DNA of 64,000 bases from Bacteroidaceae bacterium (GCA_024401225.1 JAKSLM010000009.1:23411-87410), one strand, 5' to 3'. Numbered from the stretch's first letter, positions 46,012 through 55,262 are shown. Program-made: numbers and translations. The notes: generated by a model from the sequence alone, not told the origin.

Positions 46012-47106
46012 TTATGCGTTATCCTCCTCAGTAGGCTGGTCGAGCTTCAGCTTGTCAGAGTCGTCGCGCTTCTCGTAGTACTGGCGCTTCAGCGGATGAG
46101 CATACGACTCGTCGTAACGGCGGCGGTTGCGTACCACATCGATGACTGTGTAGATGGCGTGGCGCATTGATGACTCGTCAGCCATGTCCTTTCCGGCCAA
46201 CTCATAGTCTGTGCCATTGATTGGTGCTGCAAGAACGACTGGCAGACCTGCGGTGTAGAGCACTCCATCATTGTAGGTGATGGAACGGAATGGGGCTGCT
46301 CCCTGATCGTAGTACATCGCAAGTATGGCGTCGAACTTCTTGTATTCGCTTGTGCCGAAGATCCTGTCGGCTGCATAAGGCCCGAAGCATGGAACGCCCT
46401 TCTCAAACTCCTCCTTTATGGTTGGGATGAGAAGTTCCTCCTCCTCTTTATATACTATGCCGTCGTTTCCGTAGTTAGGATTGATGGCGAGTACTGCTAT
46501 GCGAGGATTGTTGATGTTGAAGTCGCGCTTCAAGGTCTTCGCGAGGGTTTCAAGTTTCTCGGCGAGAAGTTCCTTTGTGATATGGGTTGGAACCTGATTG
46601 AGGGCATTGTTTACGGTAACGAATGCTATGCGAAGGTTCTCGTACACCATCATGGCAAGTGCCTTCTGTCCGTTGCCAATCTTCTGCTCTACGAACTGTG
46701 GCTGGCCAGGGAAAATGCGCTCGTTGTTCTTAATGGTGTTGTTATTGAGTGGGGCAGTAACCAGAGCATCGATATTGTTGTTGGCAATGTCCTCAATGCT
46801 CTTGCCAAGTGCGATGAGTGCAGCCTTGCCTGCATCCTCTGTTGGCTGACCAATCTCAATCTTCAAATCAGTCTCTCCGAAACAGTTGATCATATTCACG
46901 CATCCGTCTTCCAACTCCTGAGGTGTGTTGCGAACGACGAATGATGTCTGACTGTTGATGTTCTTTCTATGGTAAGTGGCTACCTTTGGTGAACCGTAGA
47001 TGACAGGGGTACACATATCAAGAATCTCTGGATTCTCCAATGCTCGGAGAATCAATTCATATCCCACACCGTTGATGTCTCCCTGTGGTATTCCTATTTT
47101 TATCAT
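46012..47106 (-). CDS. pdxA: 4-hydroxythreonine-4-phosphate dehydrogenase PdxA
   Basis: A 364-residue NAD-dependent enzyme of the DXP-dependent pyridoxal phosphate pathway. IGIPQGDINGVGYELI at the start and the metal-binding TAPLNN (about 142-147) and YDQGAAPFRS (about 267-276) histidine/aspartate regions match PdxA. Slightly longer at the C-terminus than E. coli PdxA. The upstream glyA encodes a PLP enzyme. Confidence 0.95.
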   Translation of the reverse strand: MIKIGIPQGDINGVGYELILRALENPEILDMCTPVIYGSPKVATYHRKNINSQTSFVVRNTPQELEDGCVNMINCFGETDLKIEIGQPTEDAGKAALIALGKSIEDIANNNIDALVTAPLNNNTIKNNERIFPGQPQFVEQKIGNGQKALAMMVYENLRIAFVTVNNALNQVPTHITKELLAEKLETLAKTLKRDFNINNPRIAVLAINPNYGNDGIVYKEEEELLIPTIKEEFEKGVPCFGPYAADRIFGTSEYKKFDAILAMYYDQGAAPFRSITYNDGVLYTAGLPVVLAAPINGTDYELAGKDMADESSMRHAIYTVIDVVRNRRRYDESYAHPLKRQYYEKRDDSDKLKLDQPTEEDNA

Positions 47107-47136
47107 ATAAGTTTATAATATTATATTAACTTTCGT

Positions 47137-47200
47137 AGTTTTTGAGTTTATTAGTTTGTAAGTTCTTAAGTTTTTGAGTTTTTGAGTTCTTAAGTTCTTC
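47137..47200. repeat. Eight 8-bp tandem repeats (AGTTNTTN type)
   Basis: Units in strict 8-bp register: AGTTTTTG, AGTTTATT, AGTTTGTA, AGTTCTTA, AGTTTTTG, AGTTTTTG, AGTTCTTA, AGTTCTTC. Followed by a CACTCTTCACTTTT pyrimidine run to the DUF4837 stop. Same length and period as the array at 44424. Confidence 0.88.
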
Positions 47201-47219
47201 ACTCTACACTCTTCACTTT

Positions 47220-48251
47220 TCACTCTTCACTTTTCTCAGTTGGAGTCTCGAGCGTATAGAGTGCTGCTTCGAGGCGGCGGATCATGGTACGCTTCATCTT
47301 GTTTGGCGCAAATACAAATCCTTCCACAACGATGACCTTGTTGTTGATGGTATCGATGCGTGAGTGGCTGACGAATGGGCCTCCCATGGCATCGTCCTTC
47401 ATCTCCCAAAGTCCGCGAGCCTCCATTGCATAGCTTCCGTTGACGCTGATGTTCTTTGTCTGTACAAACTCGTGGTTGGTCTGCATCCACTGGTTAGGCT
47501 TGCCTCCAGGTATGTTTTCCTTCATCACCTTGTCGCGAAGTGCCATGTAAGGGCCTTTGGTAAACATCTTCTCGCTAACGTAAGGCAAAGAATAGATGCA
47601 GATGTTCTGTATGGTTGACATGCCGTCGTCGCTTGCCCAGATGAAGTTCTTGCCCACCTTCATCTTCTTGATGTCGACAGGGATGTAGAACTCGCATCCA
47701 AACATCTCCTTCACTTTCTTTGCAAACTGGATGTTGTGCTCAAACACAAGGTCGTTGGCCTGGCGGTTGATCTCCTCGGATGCAATGAGTTCCTCGATCT
47801 GCTTCGTATGCTCTGTGATGTACATCGATGCGTCGGTCTGGCTTGGAGAATTGACTGTGATGATGATCTGTGGTGTAGAATGGACATCCTTCTCCACCTT
47901 CATCTTAGTCAAAGTCCACTCGCGGCCGATGTTGATCTTGATGATGTTGCGGAACAGGTTCGTGATCTGGTCGAAATGCTTCTCTGTGATGTGTGACTTG
48001 TGGAACTGCTCTTCAGCCTGTGGCAGACCTTTCAAAGGCTTGTCGAGGATGGTCTGAACGGCCTTGCCGGCATATCCACTCCACACGGAGTCCTCGCATA
48101 CCACCATCACCTCGTAAGGGTTGCCCGACGACAATGGGGTGAGTATGCTTCCCGAACGCTTGTGGCGCTTTGAGACACCGTTGTTGCTGTCGTCGCATGC
48201 TGCTACGACAAGTGCCAACATCATTAATATGGTTATTATCTTGGTTTTCAT
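47220..48251 (-). CDS. DUF4837 family lipoprotein
   Basis: A 343-residue lipoprotein: leader MKTKIITILMMLALVVAAC with Cys19, then the DUF4837 region (LSSGNPYEVMVVCEDSVWSG early, YSLPYVSEKMFTKGPYMALRDK in the middle). The start is set by an ATGA overlap with the rlmN stop; upstream codons in the frame lie inside rlmN. Bacteroidota-specific, function unknown. Confidence 0.88.
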   Translation of the reverse strand: MKTKIITILMMLALVVAACDDSNNGVSKRHKRSGSILTPLSSGNPYEVMVVCEDSVWSGYAGKAVQTILDKPLKGLPQAEEQFHKSHITEKHFDQITNLFRNIIKINIGREWTLTKMKVEKDVHSTPQIIITVNSPSQTDASMYITEHTKQIEELIASEEINRQANDLVFEHNIQFAKKVKEMFGCEFYIPVDIKKMKVGKNFIWASDDGMSTIQNICIYSLPYVSEKMFTKGPYMALRDKVMKENIPGGKPNQWMQTNHEFVQTKNISVNGSYAMEARGLWEMKDDAMGGPFVSHSRIDTINNKVIVVEGFVFAPNKMKRTMIRRLEAALYTLETPTEKSEE

Positions 48252-49276
48252 TGTTTGTTCTTTTCTTGTTCTTTTGTACTGAGAAGTCCGCATGCGGCAT
48301 AGATGTCCTGTCCTCGCGAAGCACGAATGGTGCAGGTTATGCCATGATTGTTGAGGTAGTCGCGGAATGCTACCATCCTTTCGGGTGCAACCTCGTTGAG
48401 GTCGACATCGGGGATCTTGTGCCATCGTATGAGGTTCACGCGGCAATCAAGTCCGTGAAGAAGGCGCACAAGTTCTTTTGCATGGAGCGGGCTGTCGTTG
48501 ATGCCTCCGAACAGGATGTACTCGAAGGTCAGTCGGCGCTGGTGGCTCCAGTCGAATTCTTTGAGCATCTGCATGATGTCGGTAGCAGGGAACTGTTTCT
48601 CGGCTGGCATCATCTGCTGGCGCTGCTCATGGATAGGGGAGTGAAGCGATACTGCCAGGTGGCATTCGCTCTGCTCCAGGTAACGGCGAAGGTTCTTCTT
48701 CAGTCCCACCGTCGAGACTGTTATTCTGCGTGGGCTCCATTTGTAGCCCCAGTCGCTTGTCATCACGGAGAGCGACTTCATCACGTTGTCGAGATTGTCG
48801 AATGGTTCGCCCTGTCCCATGTATACTATGTTGGTCAGCGTATCGGCCTTCTCCACAGAGTATATTTGGTTCAGTATGTCACATACGGTCAGGTCGCCTT
48901 GCCATCCTTGTTTTCCCGTCTGGCAGAACAGACAGTTCATCTTGCATCCCACCTGACAACTGACGCAAAGCGTAGCTCGGTCGCCATCAGGGATGTAGAC
49001 GGTCTCGATAAAGTGTCCGCCTTGTGTCTTGAACAGATACTTTACTGTTCCGTCGACACTTCGCATGGCCTCTACAGGTTCGCTGCATCCTACAGAAAAT
49101 GCAGATGCCAACTTCTCGCGGTTTTGCTTTGAGAGGTTGGTCATTTCATCAATGGAGCGTACATGCTTGTCGTACATCCATTGTGCAATCTGCTTAGCAG
49201 TGAATTTTGGCATAGAGAGTTGCAGGCACACGTCCTGCAACTCTTCCAATGTCATTCCTAATAAAGGTTTGTTCAT
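48248..49276 (-). CDS. rlmN: Dual-specificity rRNA/tRNA adenine-C2 methyltransferase RlmN
   Basis: A 342-residue radical-SAM enzyme that methylates A2503 of 23S rRNA and A37 of some tRNAs. The iron-sulfur motif CKMNCLFC (CxxxCxxC) is near residue 105, with the GQGEPFDN segment and a late ITCTIRASRGQDIYAACG containing the second catalytic Cys. Full length. Translationally coupled to DUF4837. Confidence 0.97.
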   Translation of the reverse strand: MNKPLLGMTLEELQDVCLQLSMPKFTAKQIAQWMYDKHVRSIDEMTNLSKQNREKLASAFSVGCSEPVEAMRSVDGTVKYLFKTQGGHFIETVYIPDGDRATLCVSCQVGCKMNCLFCQTGKQGWQGDLTVCDILNQIYSVEKADTLTNIVYMGQGEPFDNLDNVMKSLSVMTSDWGYKWSPRRITVSTVGLKKNLRRYLEQSECHLAVSLHSPIHEQRQQMMPAEKQFPATDIMQMLKEFDWSHQRRLTFEYILFGGINDSPLHAKELVRLLHGLDCRVNLIRWHKIPDVDLNEVAPERMVAFRDYLNNHGITCTIRASRGQDIYAACGLLSTKEQEKNKQ

Positions 49277-49295
49277 TATAAACGTTTATCTTAGA

Positions 49296-50576
49296 TTACC
49301 ATGCAAAGAGAGGGTAGTCCTTCATTGTCTCATTCACTTCGCCGCGAACCTTAGCGATTACGTTCTCATCCTCTGGAGCGTTGAGAACTTCTTCGATCCA
49401 TGCAGCGATCTTGATCATGAGGTCTTCCTTAGCACCACGGGTAGTGATGGCTGGAGTACCGAGACGGAAACCAGAAGTCTGGAATGCTGAACGAGTATCG
49501 AATGGTACCATGTTCTTGTTGATAGTGATGTCGGCTGCAACGAGAGCGTTCTCAGCTACCTTACCAGTAAGATCTGGGTACTTAGAGCGGAGGTCTACGA
49601 GCATAGAGTGGTTGTCTGTACCACCAGAAACGATCTGGAAGCCACGCTTAGTGAGTTCGTCAGCAAGAACGGCAGCGTTCTTCTGAACCTGTGCAGCATA
49701 CTGCTTCCACTCTGGCTTGAGGCACTCGCCGAATGCTACTGCCTTAGCAGCAATGACGTGCTCGAGCGGACCGCCCTGCTGTCCTGGGAATACTGCTGAG
49801 TTGAGGAGCTGCGACATCTTCTTTACTACGCCCTTTGGAGTAGTGTAGCCCCATGGGTTGTCGAAGTCCTTACCGAGGAGGATAAGACCACCACGAGGAC
49901 CACGAAGAGTCTTGTGAGTGGTAGTTGTTACGATGTGAGCATACTTTACTGGGTTGTCGAGAAGGCCTGCAGCGATAAGACCTGCTGGGTGAGCCATGTC
50001 GATCATGAGGAGTGCGCCTACCTCGTCAGCGATCTTACGCATACGAGCATAATCCCACTCGCGGCTATAAGCCGAACCACCACCGATGATGAGCTTTGGC
50101 TTGTTTTCCTTTGCGAGGCGCTCCATCTCGTCGTAGTCTACACGACCAGTCTCCTTGTTGAGGTTGTAACCTACAGGACGATAGAGGATACCTGAAGTGT
50201 TGACAAGCGAACCGTGTGAGAGGTGACCACCGTGATCGAGGTTGAGTCCCATGAATACGTCGCCTGGCTTGAGAACGGCGAGAAGAACTGCTGCGTTAGC
50301 CTGAGCACCTGAGTGTGGCTGAACGTTTGCATACTCAGCACCGAAGAGCTGACAAGCGCGGTCGATAGCGAGCTGCTCGATTTCGTCTACTACCTGGCAG
50401 CCGCCGTAATAACGATGACCAGGATAACCCTCTGCATACTTGTTTGTGCAGTAGCTACCCATTGCTTCCATTACCTGATCGCTTACGAAGTTCTCTGATG
50501 CGATCAACTCAATACCTTTCAGCTGGCGCTGATGTTCCTTCTCGATGAGCGAGAAGATTGCATTGTCTCTTTCCAT
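49296..50576 (-). CDS. glyA: Serine hydroxymethyltransferase
   Basis: A 426-residue PLP enzyme interconverting serine and glycine with folate one-carbon units. [17 protein letters not shown] near the start and the PLP lysine in [15 protein letters not shown] (about residue 227) are diagnostic. Biased codon choice indicates high expression. It opens the long minus-strand run, with a promoter box at 50631. Confidence 0.98.
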   Translation of the reverse strand: MERDNAIFSLIEKEHQRQLKGIELIASENFVSDQVMEAMGSYCTNKYAEGYPGHRYYGGCQVVDEIEQLAIDRACQLFGAEYANVQPHSGAQANAAVLLAVLKPGDVFMGLNLDHGGHLSHGSLVNTSGILYRPVGYNLNKETGRVDYDEMERLAKENKPKLIIGGGSAYSREWDYARMRKIADEVGALLMIDMAHPAGLIAAGLLDNPVKYAHIVTTTTHKTLRGPRGGLILLGKDFDNPWGYTTPKGVVKKMSQLLNSAVFPGQQGGPLEHVIAAKAVAFGECLKPEWKQYAAQVQKNAAVLADELTKRGFQIVSGGTDNHSMLVDLRSKYPDLTGKVAENALVAADITINKNMVPFDTRSAFQTSGFRLGTPAITTRGAKEDLMIKIAAWIEEVLNAPEDENVIAKVRGEVNETMKDYPLFAW

Positions 50577-50630
50577 CTTGTTATGTTAAAATTAATACTT
50601 AAGTTTCTTACTTTTATATGAAATATTCGG

Positions 50631-50638
50631 CAAAATTA
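50631..50638 (-). promoter_or_regulatory. Promoter -7 box for glyA and downstream genes
   Basis: Minus-strand TAATTTTG about 55 bases before the glyA start. It is the clearest promoter at the head of the 38.8-50.6 kb run. Confidence 0.6.
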
Positions 50639-50691
50639 CACATAATTCTACATTTTTACAAACTTTTTGCTTGCAATTAAACAAAAATCAT

Positions 50692-50699
50692 TACCTTTG
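50692..50699 (+). promoter_or_regulatory. Promoter -7 box for the GH43 gene
   Basis: TACCTTTG with TTTTTGC upstream; leader about 57 bases. Confidence 0.55.
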
Positions 50700-50763
50700 G
50701 AGCAAGTTTTAACGACAATAGAACACAAAACATTACATTTCGAATCACAATACACCTTTTATC

Positions 50764-51753
50764 ATGAAAAAAATACTATCATTGGTAGCGGCACTTATCA
50801 TCCCCTTTGCTATAGCAACAGCTCAGCAGCGCAGGGTAAGAACGGACGTTCCTTTGGACTCCATCCGCCTTAGTGACCCATTTATTCTTGCCGACAAGAA
50901 AAGCAAGACTTACTACATGACTGGCACCGGTGGCCGCATGTGGAAATCGAAGGACCTGAAGCTCTGGGAAGGCCCTTATGACGTTACGGCTACCGACCCT
51001 AATTCGTGGATGGGACCTCGTCCTGAGATATGGGCAGCAGAGCTCCATTACTACAACAAGAAGTACTATTACTTTGCTACGTTCACCAATCATGCCATCA
51101 AGATTGATACCGTGGCAAACAATGTCATCGAGCGTCGTGCTTGCCATGTCCTGGTGAGCGACAATCCTATGGGACCTTACCGACCAATGGAGCATCGCAT
51201 CTATTTGCCTGAGAACAAGCCTACTCTGGATGGTACGCTCTGGGTGGATACCAACAACAAGCCTTACATGGTGTTCTGCCACGAGTGGCTTCAGAACTTG
51301 AATGGTACGGTGGAGAAGATAGAGCTTGCCAGCGACCTGAGCGGATCGGTGGGTGAGAGCCATATCCTGTTCCGTGCAAGCGACAGCCCGTGGAGCAAAC
51401 GCAAGAACGAGAAAGGCGAGATTGTTCCAAACAATGTGACCGATGGCCCATTCCTGTTCAAGACGGGAAAAGGCAAGCTTGGCATGCTTTGGACTTCATG
51501 GATCTACGACGTCTATACTCAGGGTGTAGCATACAGCGAGAGCGGCACTCTCGACGGTCCTTGGGTGCAGGAACCAGAGCCTATCACGCCTCCTAACTTT
51601 GGCCATGGAATGCTGTTCAAGGATTTCAAGGGACGCACCTTGATGGCCGTTCATTCGCATGCTACGGTTAAGGATCGCACGGTCCGAATTCCTCACCTTT
51701 TCCTTGTGGATTTGAAGGGTGAAAAACTGCAGATTGTAGAGGAAGTAAAGTGA
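50764..51753 (+). CDS. Family 43 glycoside hydrolase with altered acid residue
   Basis: A 329-residue exported five-bladed propeller enzyme: signal peptide about 1-20 (ends IATAQ). GH43 landmarks: the base Asp38 in RLSDPFIL, IWAAELHYYNKKYYYFAT (89-106) and the pKa-modulator Asp156 in TLDGTLW. The position of the general-acid Glu (usually EGP) reads TDGPFLF, with Asp227. Likely acts on arabinose- or xylose-containing side chains; exact substrate unknown. Stand-alone gene, not in a susCD locus. Confidence 0.85.
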   Translation: MKKILSLVAALIIPFAIATAQQRRVRTDVPLDSIRLSDPFILADKKSKTYYMTGTGGRMWKSKDLKLWEGPYDVTATDPNSWMGPRPEIWAAELHYYNKKYYYFATFTNHAIKIDTVANNVIERRACHVLVSDNPMGPYRPMEHRIYLPENKPTLDGTLWVDTNNKPYMVFCHEWLQNLNGTVEKIELASDLSGSVGESHILFRASDSPWSKRKNEKGEIVPNNVTDGPFLFKTGKGKLGMLWTSWIYDVYTQGVAYSESGTLDGPWVQEPEPITPPNFGHGMLFKDFKGRTLMAVHSHATVKDRTVRIPHLFLVDLKGEKLQIVEEVK

Positions 51754-51801
51754 CGAAGTGACGATTGCAAGCACATTGACTAACTTGCTCGTACCCATAT
51801 A

Positions 51802-52134
51802 TTAATGTCGCTTGATTAAATATTTGCTCCAAGCATAGAATTTTCTTTGCTTGGAGTAATTTTTATTGCACTCATTGCCGTATGCCTCACGCTCGAAAGA
51901 GATGCAATGATAGGCCTTGTGTGAGTCGCGATACACAAGGAACTTGACGAACCATTCCAACACATACAGCAAGTAGAAACCAACGAACAAAAGCTCACGT
52001 TGCTGAAGCGTGTGGATGTATTCGTGGTTGAGGTCGATGGCGCTCAAATGCCTCTTTGTAAATATGGTTCCAAAGAGATTGATGGCTCCGTATTTCTTGC
52101 CGAATGGGATGTATTTATTGTGAATGACAATCAT
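51802..52134 (-). CDS. Small protein with HEYIH zinc-peptidase-like motif
   Basis: A 110-residue protein. LNHEYIHTLQQREL (about 40-53) contains HExxH, and a hydrophobic segment follows (LLFVGFYLLYVLEWFVKFLVY), then a YHCISFEREAYGNE segment whose Glu could be the third ligand. It may be a minimal membrane-bound metallopeptidase-like protein. The start at MIVIHNKYIPFG is chosen because an ATG four codons upstream coincides with the expected transcription start. Family name not recognised. Confidence 0.65.
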   Translation of the reverse strand: MIVIHNKYIPFGKKYGAINLFGTIFTKRHLSAIDLNHEYIHTLQQRELLFVGFYLLYVLEWFVKFLVYRDSHKAYHCISFEREAYGNECNKNYSKQRKFYAWSKYLIKRH

Positions 52135-52152
52135 TGTGCAAAGCATAATTTG

Positions 52153-52162
52153 TGCAAAGATA
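52153..52162 (-). promoter_or_regulatory. Promoter -7 box for the HEYIH protein gene
   Basis: Minus-strand TATCTTTGCA, about 19 bases upstream of the chosen start. Confidence 0.6.
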
Positions 52163-52217
52163 GCGATTCTGTTTGTTTTATTTATAATAAAAGCCGATTT
52201 TCTACGTTATTAATTTC

Positions 52218-54392
52218 ATGAACTATCTCAAACGACGCTTTGTCCCTGCTTTTGTCATGCTCGCCATGATACTGTTTGCCGCTTCTTGCAGCAACGAGAA
52301 TGTCTCGTTCAAGAAGGGTGAGCAGAGCTATGCTATTGGCGAATATTATGTAGCTGCGGGACACTTCAAGAAGTCGTATTCGAAGACTCCTACTAAAGAT
52401 AAGGAAAAGCGCGCCCATCGTGCATTCATGATGGGAGAGTGCTATCGCCACATTGGTTTCACGCAGAAGGCAATAGCTGCCTATCAGTCGGCTGTGCGAT
52501 ACGGAACGACCGATAGCACGGCCACGCTTCAGCTTGCACGCCAGCAACTTAAGGCTGGGCAGTATAAGCAGGCTGCAGAGAATTTTCAGACCTATCTGCG
52601 ATTGGTGCCTAATGACGAACTGGCGCTGAACGGATTGAAATCGTGCAAACTGGCACCAGAATGGAAGGAGAATCCTAACCTCTACTCGGTGAAGCGTGAG
52701 GCGGTGTTCAATTCGCGCCGTACGGACTATAGCCCAATGCTTGTGGGCGATGATGCAGACCAGATCGTGTTCTCGACCACACGAAACGGCGTGGAGGGCG
52801 ATGAGACCAGCGGTGTGACGGGTATGAACTTCGGCGATCTCTTCTTCTCAAAGAAGAACGAGCAGGGTAAATGGCAGCAGCCGGAAGCAATAACGGGCGA
52901 TGTGAATACTGCCTACGATGAGGGTGCAAGCTGCCTCGCGTTCGATGGCAAGACAATGTACTTCACACGCTGTTCAAGCGATCCTGACTATCCTCGCTAT
53001 GCTGAGATATGGCAGTCGACTCGAAGCGATGCATCGTGGTCAAAACCAACTAAATGCGAGATCTCAAAGGATACCCTTTCTTCTTTTGCCCATCCGGCAG
53101 TATCGCCCGATGGCGAGTGGCTGTACTTCGTAAGCGACATGCCAGGAGGCGAAGGCGGACTGGACATTTGGCGCACTCGAATCACGGCTACTGGCTTTGG
53201 TGGTGTGGAGAACGTAGGGCGTCCAATCAATACGCCGGGCGATGAGATGTTTCCAGCCTTCCGCCCTAATGGTGACCTTTACTTCTCGAGCGATGGCCAT
53301 CCTGGTATGGGAGGACTCGACATATTCATTGCTTACCCACAGTATGCAGAGGAGACTGCAGAGGAGGCCTTTGTGAACGAATTGCTCCGTTCCGATTCGA
53401 AGGATGACAAGCGTTCATCGGCAAAGAAACTGAGCAAGGCAATAGGATGGGTGATTGAGAACCAGCAGTATCCGCTCAATTCCTCTGCCGACGATTATGG
53501 CATGACCTTTGAAGGCGTGCACAATCGCGGCTATTTCAGCTCGAGCCGTGGCGACGGAAAGGGATGGGAGCACATCTATAGTTTCGAATGTCCGGAAATA
53601 CTCCAGACGGTCACAGGCTATGTGTACGAGAAGGATGGCTACGAACTGCCGGAAGCCCTTGTGTATCTTGTTGGTAATGATGGTACAAACGAGAAACTGT
53701 CCGTTAAGGGCGATGGTTCCTTTACCTATGTGCTGAAGCCAGGTGTCGAATACGTCCTGCTTGGCACGTGCAAGGGTTATCTCAATGTGAAGAACGAGAT
53801 CTGTGTGCCTCAGGCAGAAGAGAGCATGGATAGTGTGCTGCAGTTCCCATTGCCTCCTATCAATGTGCCGGTACTTATTGATAATATCTTCTACGAGTTT
53901 GATAAGGCCGACCTTACTCCAGAGTCAACCGATGCTCTCGATAAACTCGTAGAGATGATGGACAACAACCCTAACATCACCATCGAGCTTGCTGCGCATT
54001 GCGACTACCGAGGCAATGATGATTACAACCGCCGACTTTCACAGCGTCGTGCAGAGTCCGTGGTTCGCTACATGACTGAGCATGGAGTGAAGAGCGACCG
54101 CCTTACCGCAGTAGGCTACGGAGAGTCGCGTCCAAAGATCATCACCAAGAAACTTACTGAAACATATAAGTTTGTCGCAGAGAACGATACTCTCACCGAG
54201 TCGTTCATCCTCAAGAAGTCGAAGGATGAGCAGGAACAACTTAATGCCCTCAATCGCCGTACGGAGTTCAAGGTACTTCGCACCACCTATGGCACCACTC
54301 TTAAGGAATACAATAAGGATGCCATTGATGTCAAGCACACAGAGCACGATCCTTCAGAGCGTTTTCTGAAGCGTAAGGAAGGCGATTCCTAA
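52218..54392 (+). CDS. PorE-like type IX secretion lipoprotein (TPR-PD40-CRD-OmpA)
   Basis: A 724-residue lipoprotein (lipobox FAASC, Cys24). Order: TPR repeats (about 35-140), PD40/WD40-like propeller (about 160-385, with FSTTRNG, YFVSDMPGGEGGLDIWRT, YFSSDGHPGMGGLDIF), carboxypeptidase-regulatory-like domain (about 470-535, VTGYVYEKDGYELPEALVYL) and a C-terminal OmpA peptidoglycan-binding domain (about 555-690, NPNITIELAAHCDYRGNDDYNRRLSQRRAESV). This order matches PorE of Porphyromonas gingivalis, which ties the type IX secretion machine to peptidoglycan. Stand-alone; the other T9SS genes are not in the window. Confidence 0.85.
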   Translation: MNYLKRRFVPAFVMLAMILFAASCSNENVSFKKGEQSYAIGEYYVAAGHFKKSYSKTPTKDKEKRAHRAFMMGECYRHIGFTQKAIAAYQSAVRYGTTDSTATLQLARQQLKAGQYKQAAENFQTYLRLVPNDELALNGLKSCKLAPEWKENPNLYSVKREAVFNSRRTDYSPMLVGDDADQIVFSTTRNGVEGDETSGVTGMNFGDLFFSKKNEQGKWQQPEAITGDVNTAYDEGASCLAFDGKTMYFTRCSSDPDYPRYAEIWQSTRSDASWSKPTKCEISKDTLSSFAHPAVSPDGEWLYFVSDMPGGEGGLDIWRTRITATGFGGVENVGRPINTPGDEMFPAFRPNGDLYFSSDGHPGMGGLDIFIAYPQYAEETAEEAFVNELLRSDSKDDKRSSAKKLSKAIGWVIENQQYPLNSSADDYGMTFEGVHNRGYFSSSRGDGKGWEHIYSFECPEILQTVTGYVYEKDGYELPEALVYLVGNDGTNEKLSVKGDGSFTYVLKPGVEYVLLGTCKGYLNVKNEICVPQAEESMDSVLQFPLPPINVPVLIDNIFYEFDKADLTPESTDALDKLVEMMDNNPNITIELAAHCDYRGNDDYNRRLSQRRAESVVRYMTEHGVKSDRLTAVGYGESRPKIITKKLTETYKFVAENDTLTESFILKKSKDEQEQLNALNRRTEFKVLRTTYGTTLKEYNKDAIDVKHTEHDPSERFLKRKEGDS

Positions 54393-54405
54393 GCATCAAA
54401 AAACG

Positions 54406-54537
54406 CCTTGCAATAATATGGCCAACTCCTTGCAATGATTTCGCTAACTCCTTGCAAGGAGTTGGCTGTTTCCTTGCAAGGAGTTTATTGTTTCCTTGCA
54501 AGGCATCTTTTGCACCCTTGCAAGGAGCCTGTTTTAA
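54406..54537. repeat. Six 22-bp repeats with CCTTGCAA core
   Basis: CCTTGCAA starts at 54406, 54428, 54450, 54472, 54494 and 54516, exactly 22 bp apart. Four central-right units have the full palindrome CCTTGCAAGG; the 14-base remainder of each unit is degenerate but often ends (A)ACT or GTTT. Begins 14 bases after the PorE-like stop. Confidence 0.92.
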
Positions 54538-54540
54538 GCG

Positions 54541-54578
54541 AAAAAGCCATCAGCATGCTCGTGTGAGATACTGATGGC
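54541..54578 (-). terminator. Terminator after the 210-residue gene
   Basis: Stem GCCATCAG/CTGATGGC (54546-54553 with 54571-54578), 17-base loop, followed on the minus strand by UUUUUCG. Confidence 0.7.
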
Positions 54579-54601
54579 AGATATGTGTTCTGTTATGCTT
54601 G

Positions 54602-55234
54602 TTATGCTTCTTCTGGAACGTCGTTTGCAGGTTCTTCGACTGCAGGTTCTGGTGCACTATCGGTTTCGACAGGATCTTCCGCACCAAGGAACTTGTACTC
54701 GAAGTTGTTGCTCTTGATGCTTGGGTACTGGCTGCGTTGGTCGATGTCCTGACGTCCCTTGAGATGGTTGATGATCTGGTTGTAGCAGTCGCTGATGCTC
54801 TCTGCATAGCAACGAACGCGGAACTTGGTGTCCTCGTATTGGAACTTGTTGGTGTCAGGAACCAAAACTACTCGCTTGAATGTGATTCCGGCTTCGTACC
54901 ATCCTTCCTGAATCTCGTTGAACATGTCGAGTAGGCTGCGCTTGCGGTCGGCCATGGTAGGCAGTTTGCCTTCGGCTTTCTCTTCCTTGCGCTTCTGCTC
55001 CATTTCGTGAAACTCGTCCAAATTCTGAGCCTCGGTCTTAAGGAAAAGCACGTAATTGCTGTAGCTTACCTTGAGGCGGAGAGGGAAAGTGTTGGAGGCA
55101 TTGATGAAGTTCTCGATGCGTCCAGGCACGCTGTTGTCCAGTTTGATTTCTTGAATGCCTTTGAGGAAATCCATGGCTTCGTCAATGGACTTCGCAAGGG
55201 CCTCATGGTCAAAATATCTAATGTATAAATTCAT
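54602..55234 (-). CDS. Hypothetical protein, Bacteroidales-type
   Basis: A 210-residue cytoplasmic protein with no recognised domain. It starts MNLYIRYFDHEALAKSIDEAMDFLKGI, has a charged helical segment (about 75-100, EMEQKRKEEKAEGK) and a Pro/Glu-rich acidic tail (last 30 residues). The composition and conserved-looking W/Y residues suggest a genuine folded domain of about 180 residues. It is a single gene with its own promoter, which lies inside the end of rsmF, and a terminator. Confidence 0.7.
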   Translation of the reverse strand: MNLYIRYFDHEALAKSIDEAMDFLKGIQEIKLDNSVPGRIENFINASNTFPLRLKVSYSNYVLFLKTEAQNLDEFHEMEQKRKEEKAEGKLPTMADRKRSLLDMFNEIQEGWYEAGITFKRVVLVPDTNKFQYEDTKFRVRCYAESISDCYNQIINHLKGRQDIDQRSQYPSIKSNNFEYKFLGAEDPVETDSAPEPAVEEPANDVPEEA

Positions 55235-55252
55235 ATCGTTATTGGTTTTGGT

Positions 55253-55262
55253 TGCAAAGTTA
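55253..55262 (-). promoter_or_regulatory. Promoter -7 box for the 210-residue gene
   Basis: Minus-strand TAACTTTGCA overlapping the rsmF stop codon; leader about 12 bases. Confidence 0.65.

Noticed and set aside
46012-47106. Myo-inositol-phosphate synthase for the lipid cluster
   Set aside because: Motifs are those of PdxA (PQGDINGVGYE, YDQGAAPFRS), not of an inositol-phosphate synthase.
54406-54537. CRISPR array
   Set aside because: Units are 22 bp in total with a degenerate remainder, there is no repeat of 23-47 bp separated by unique spacers, and no cas gene is in the window.
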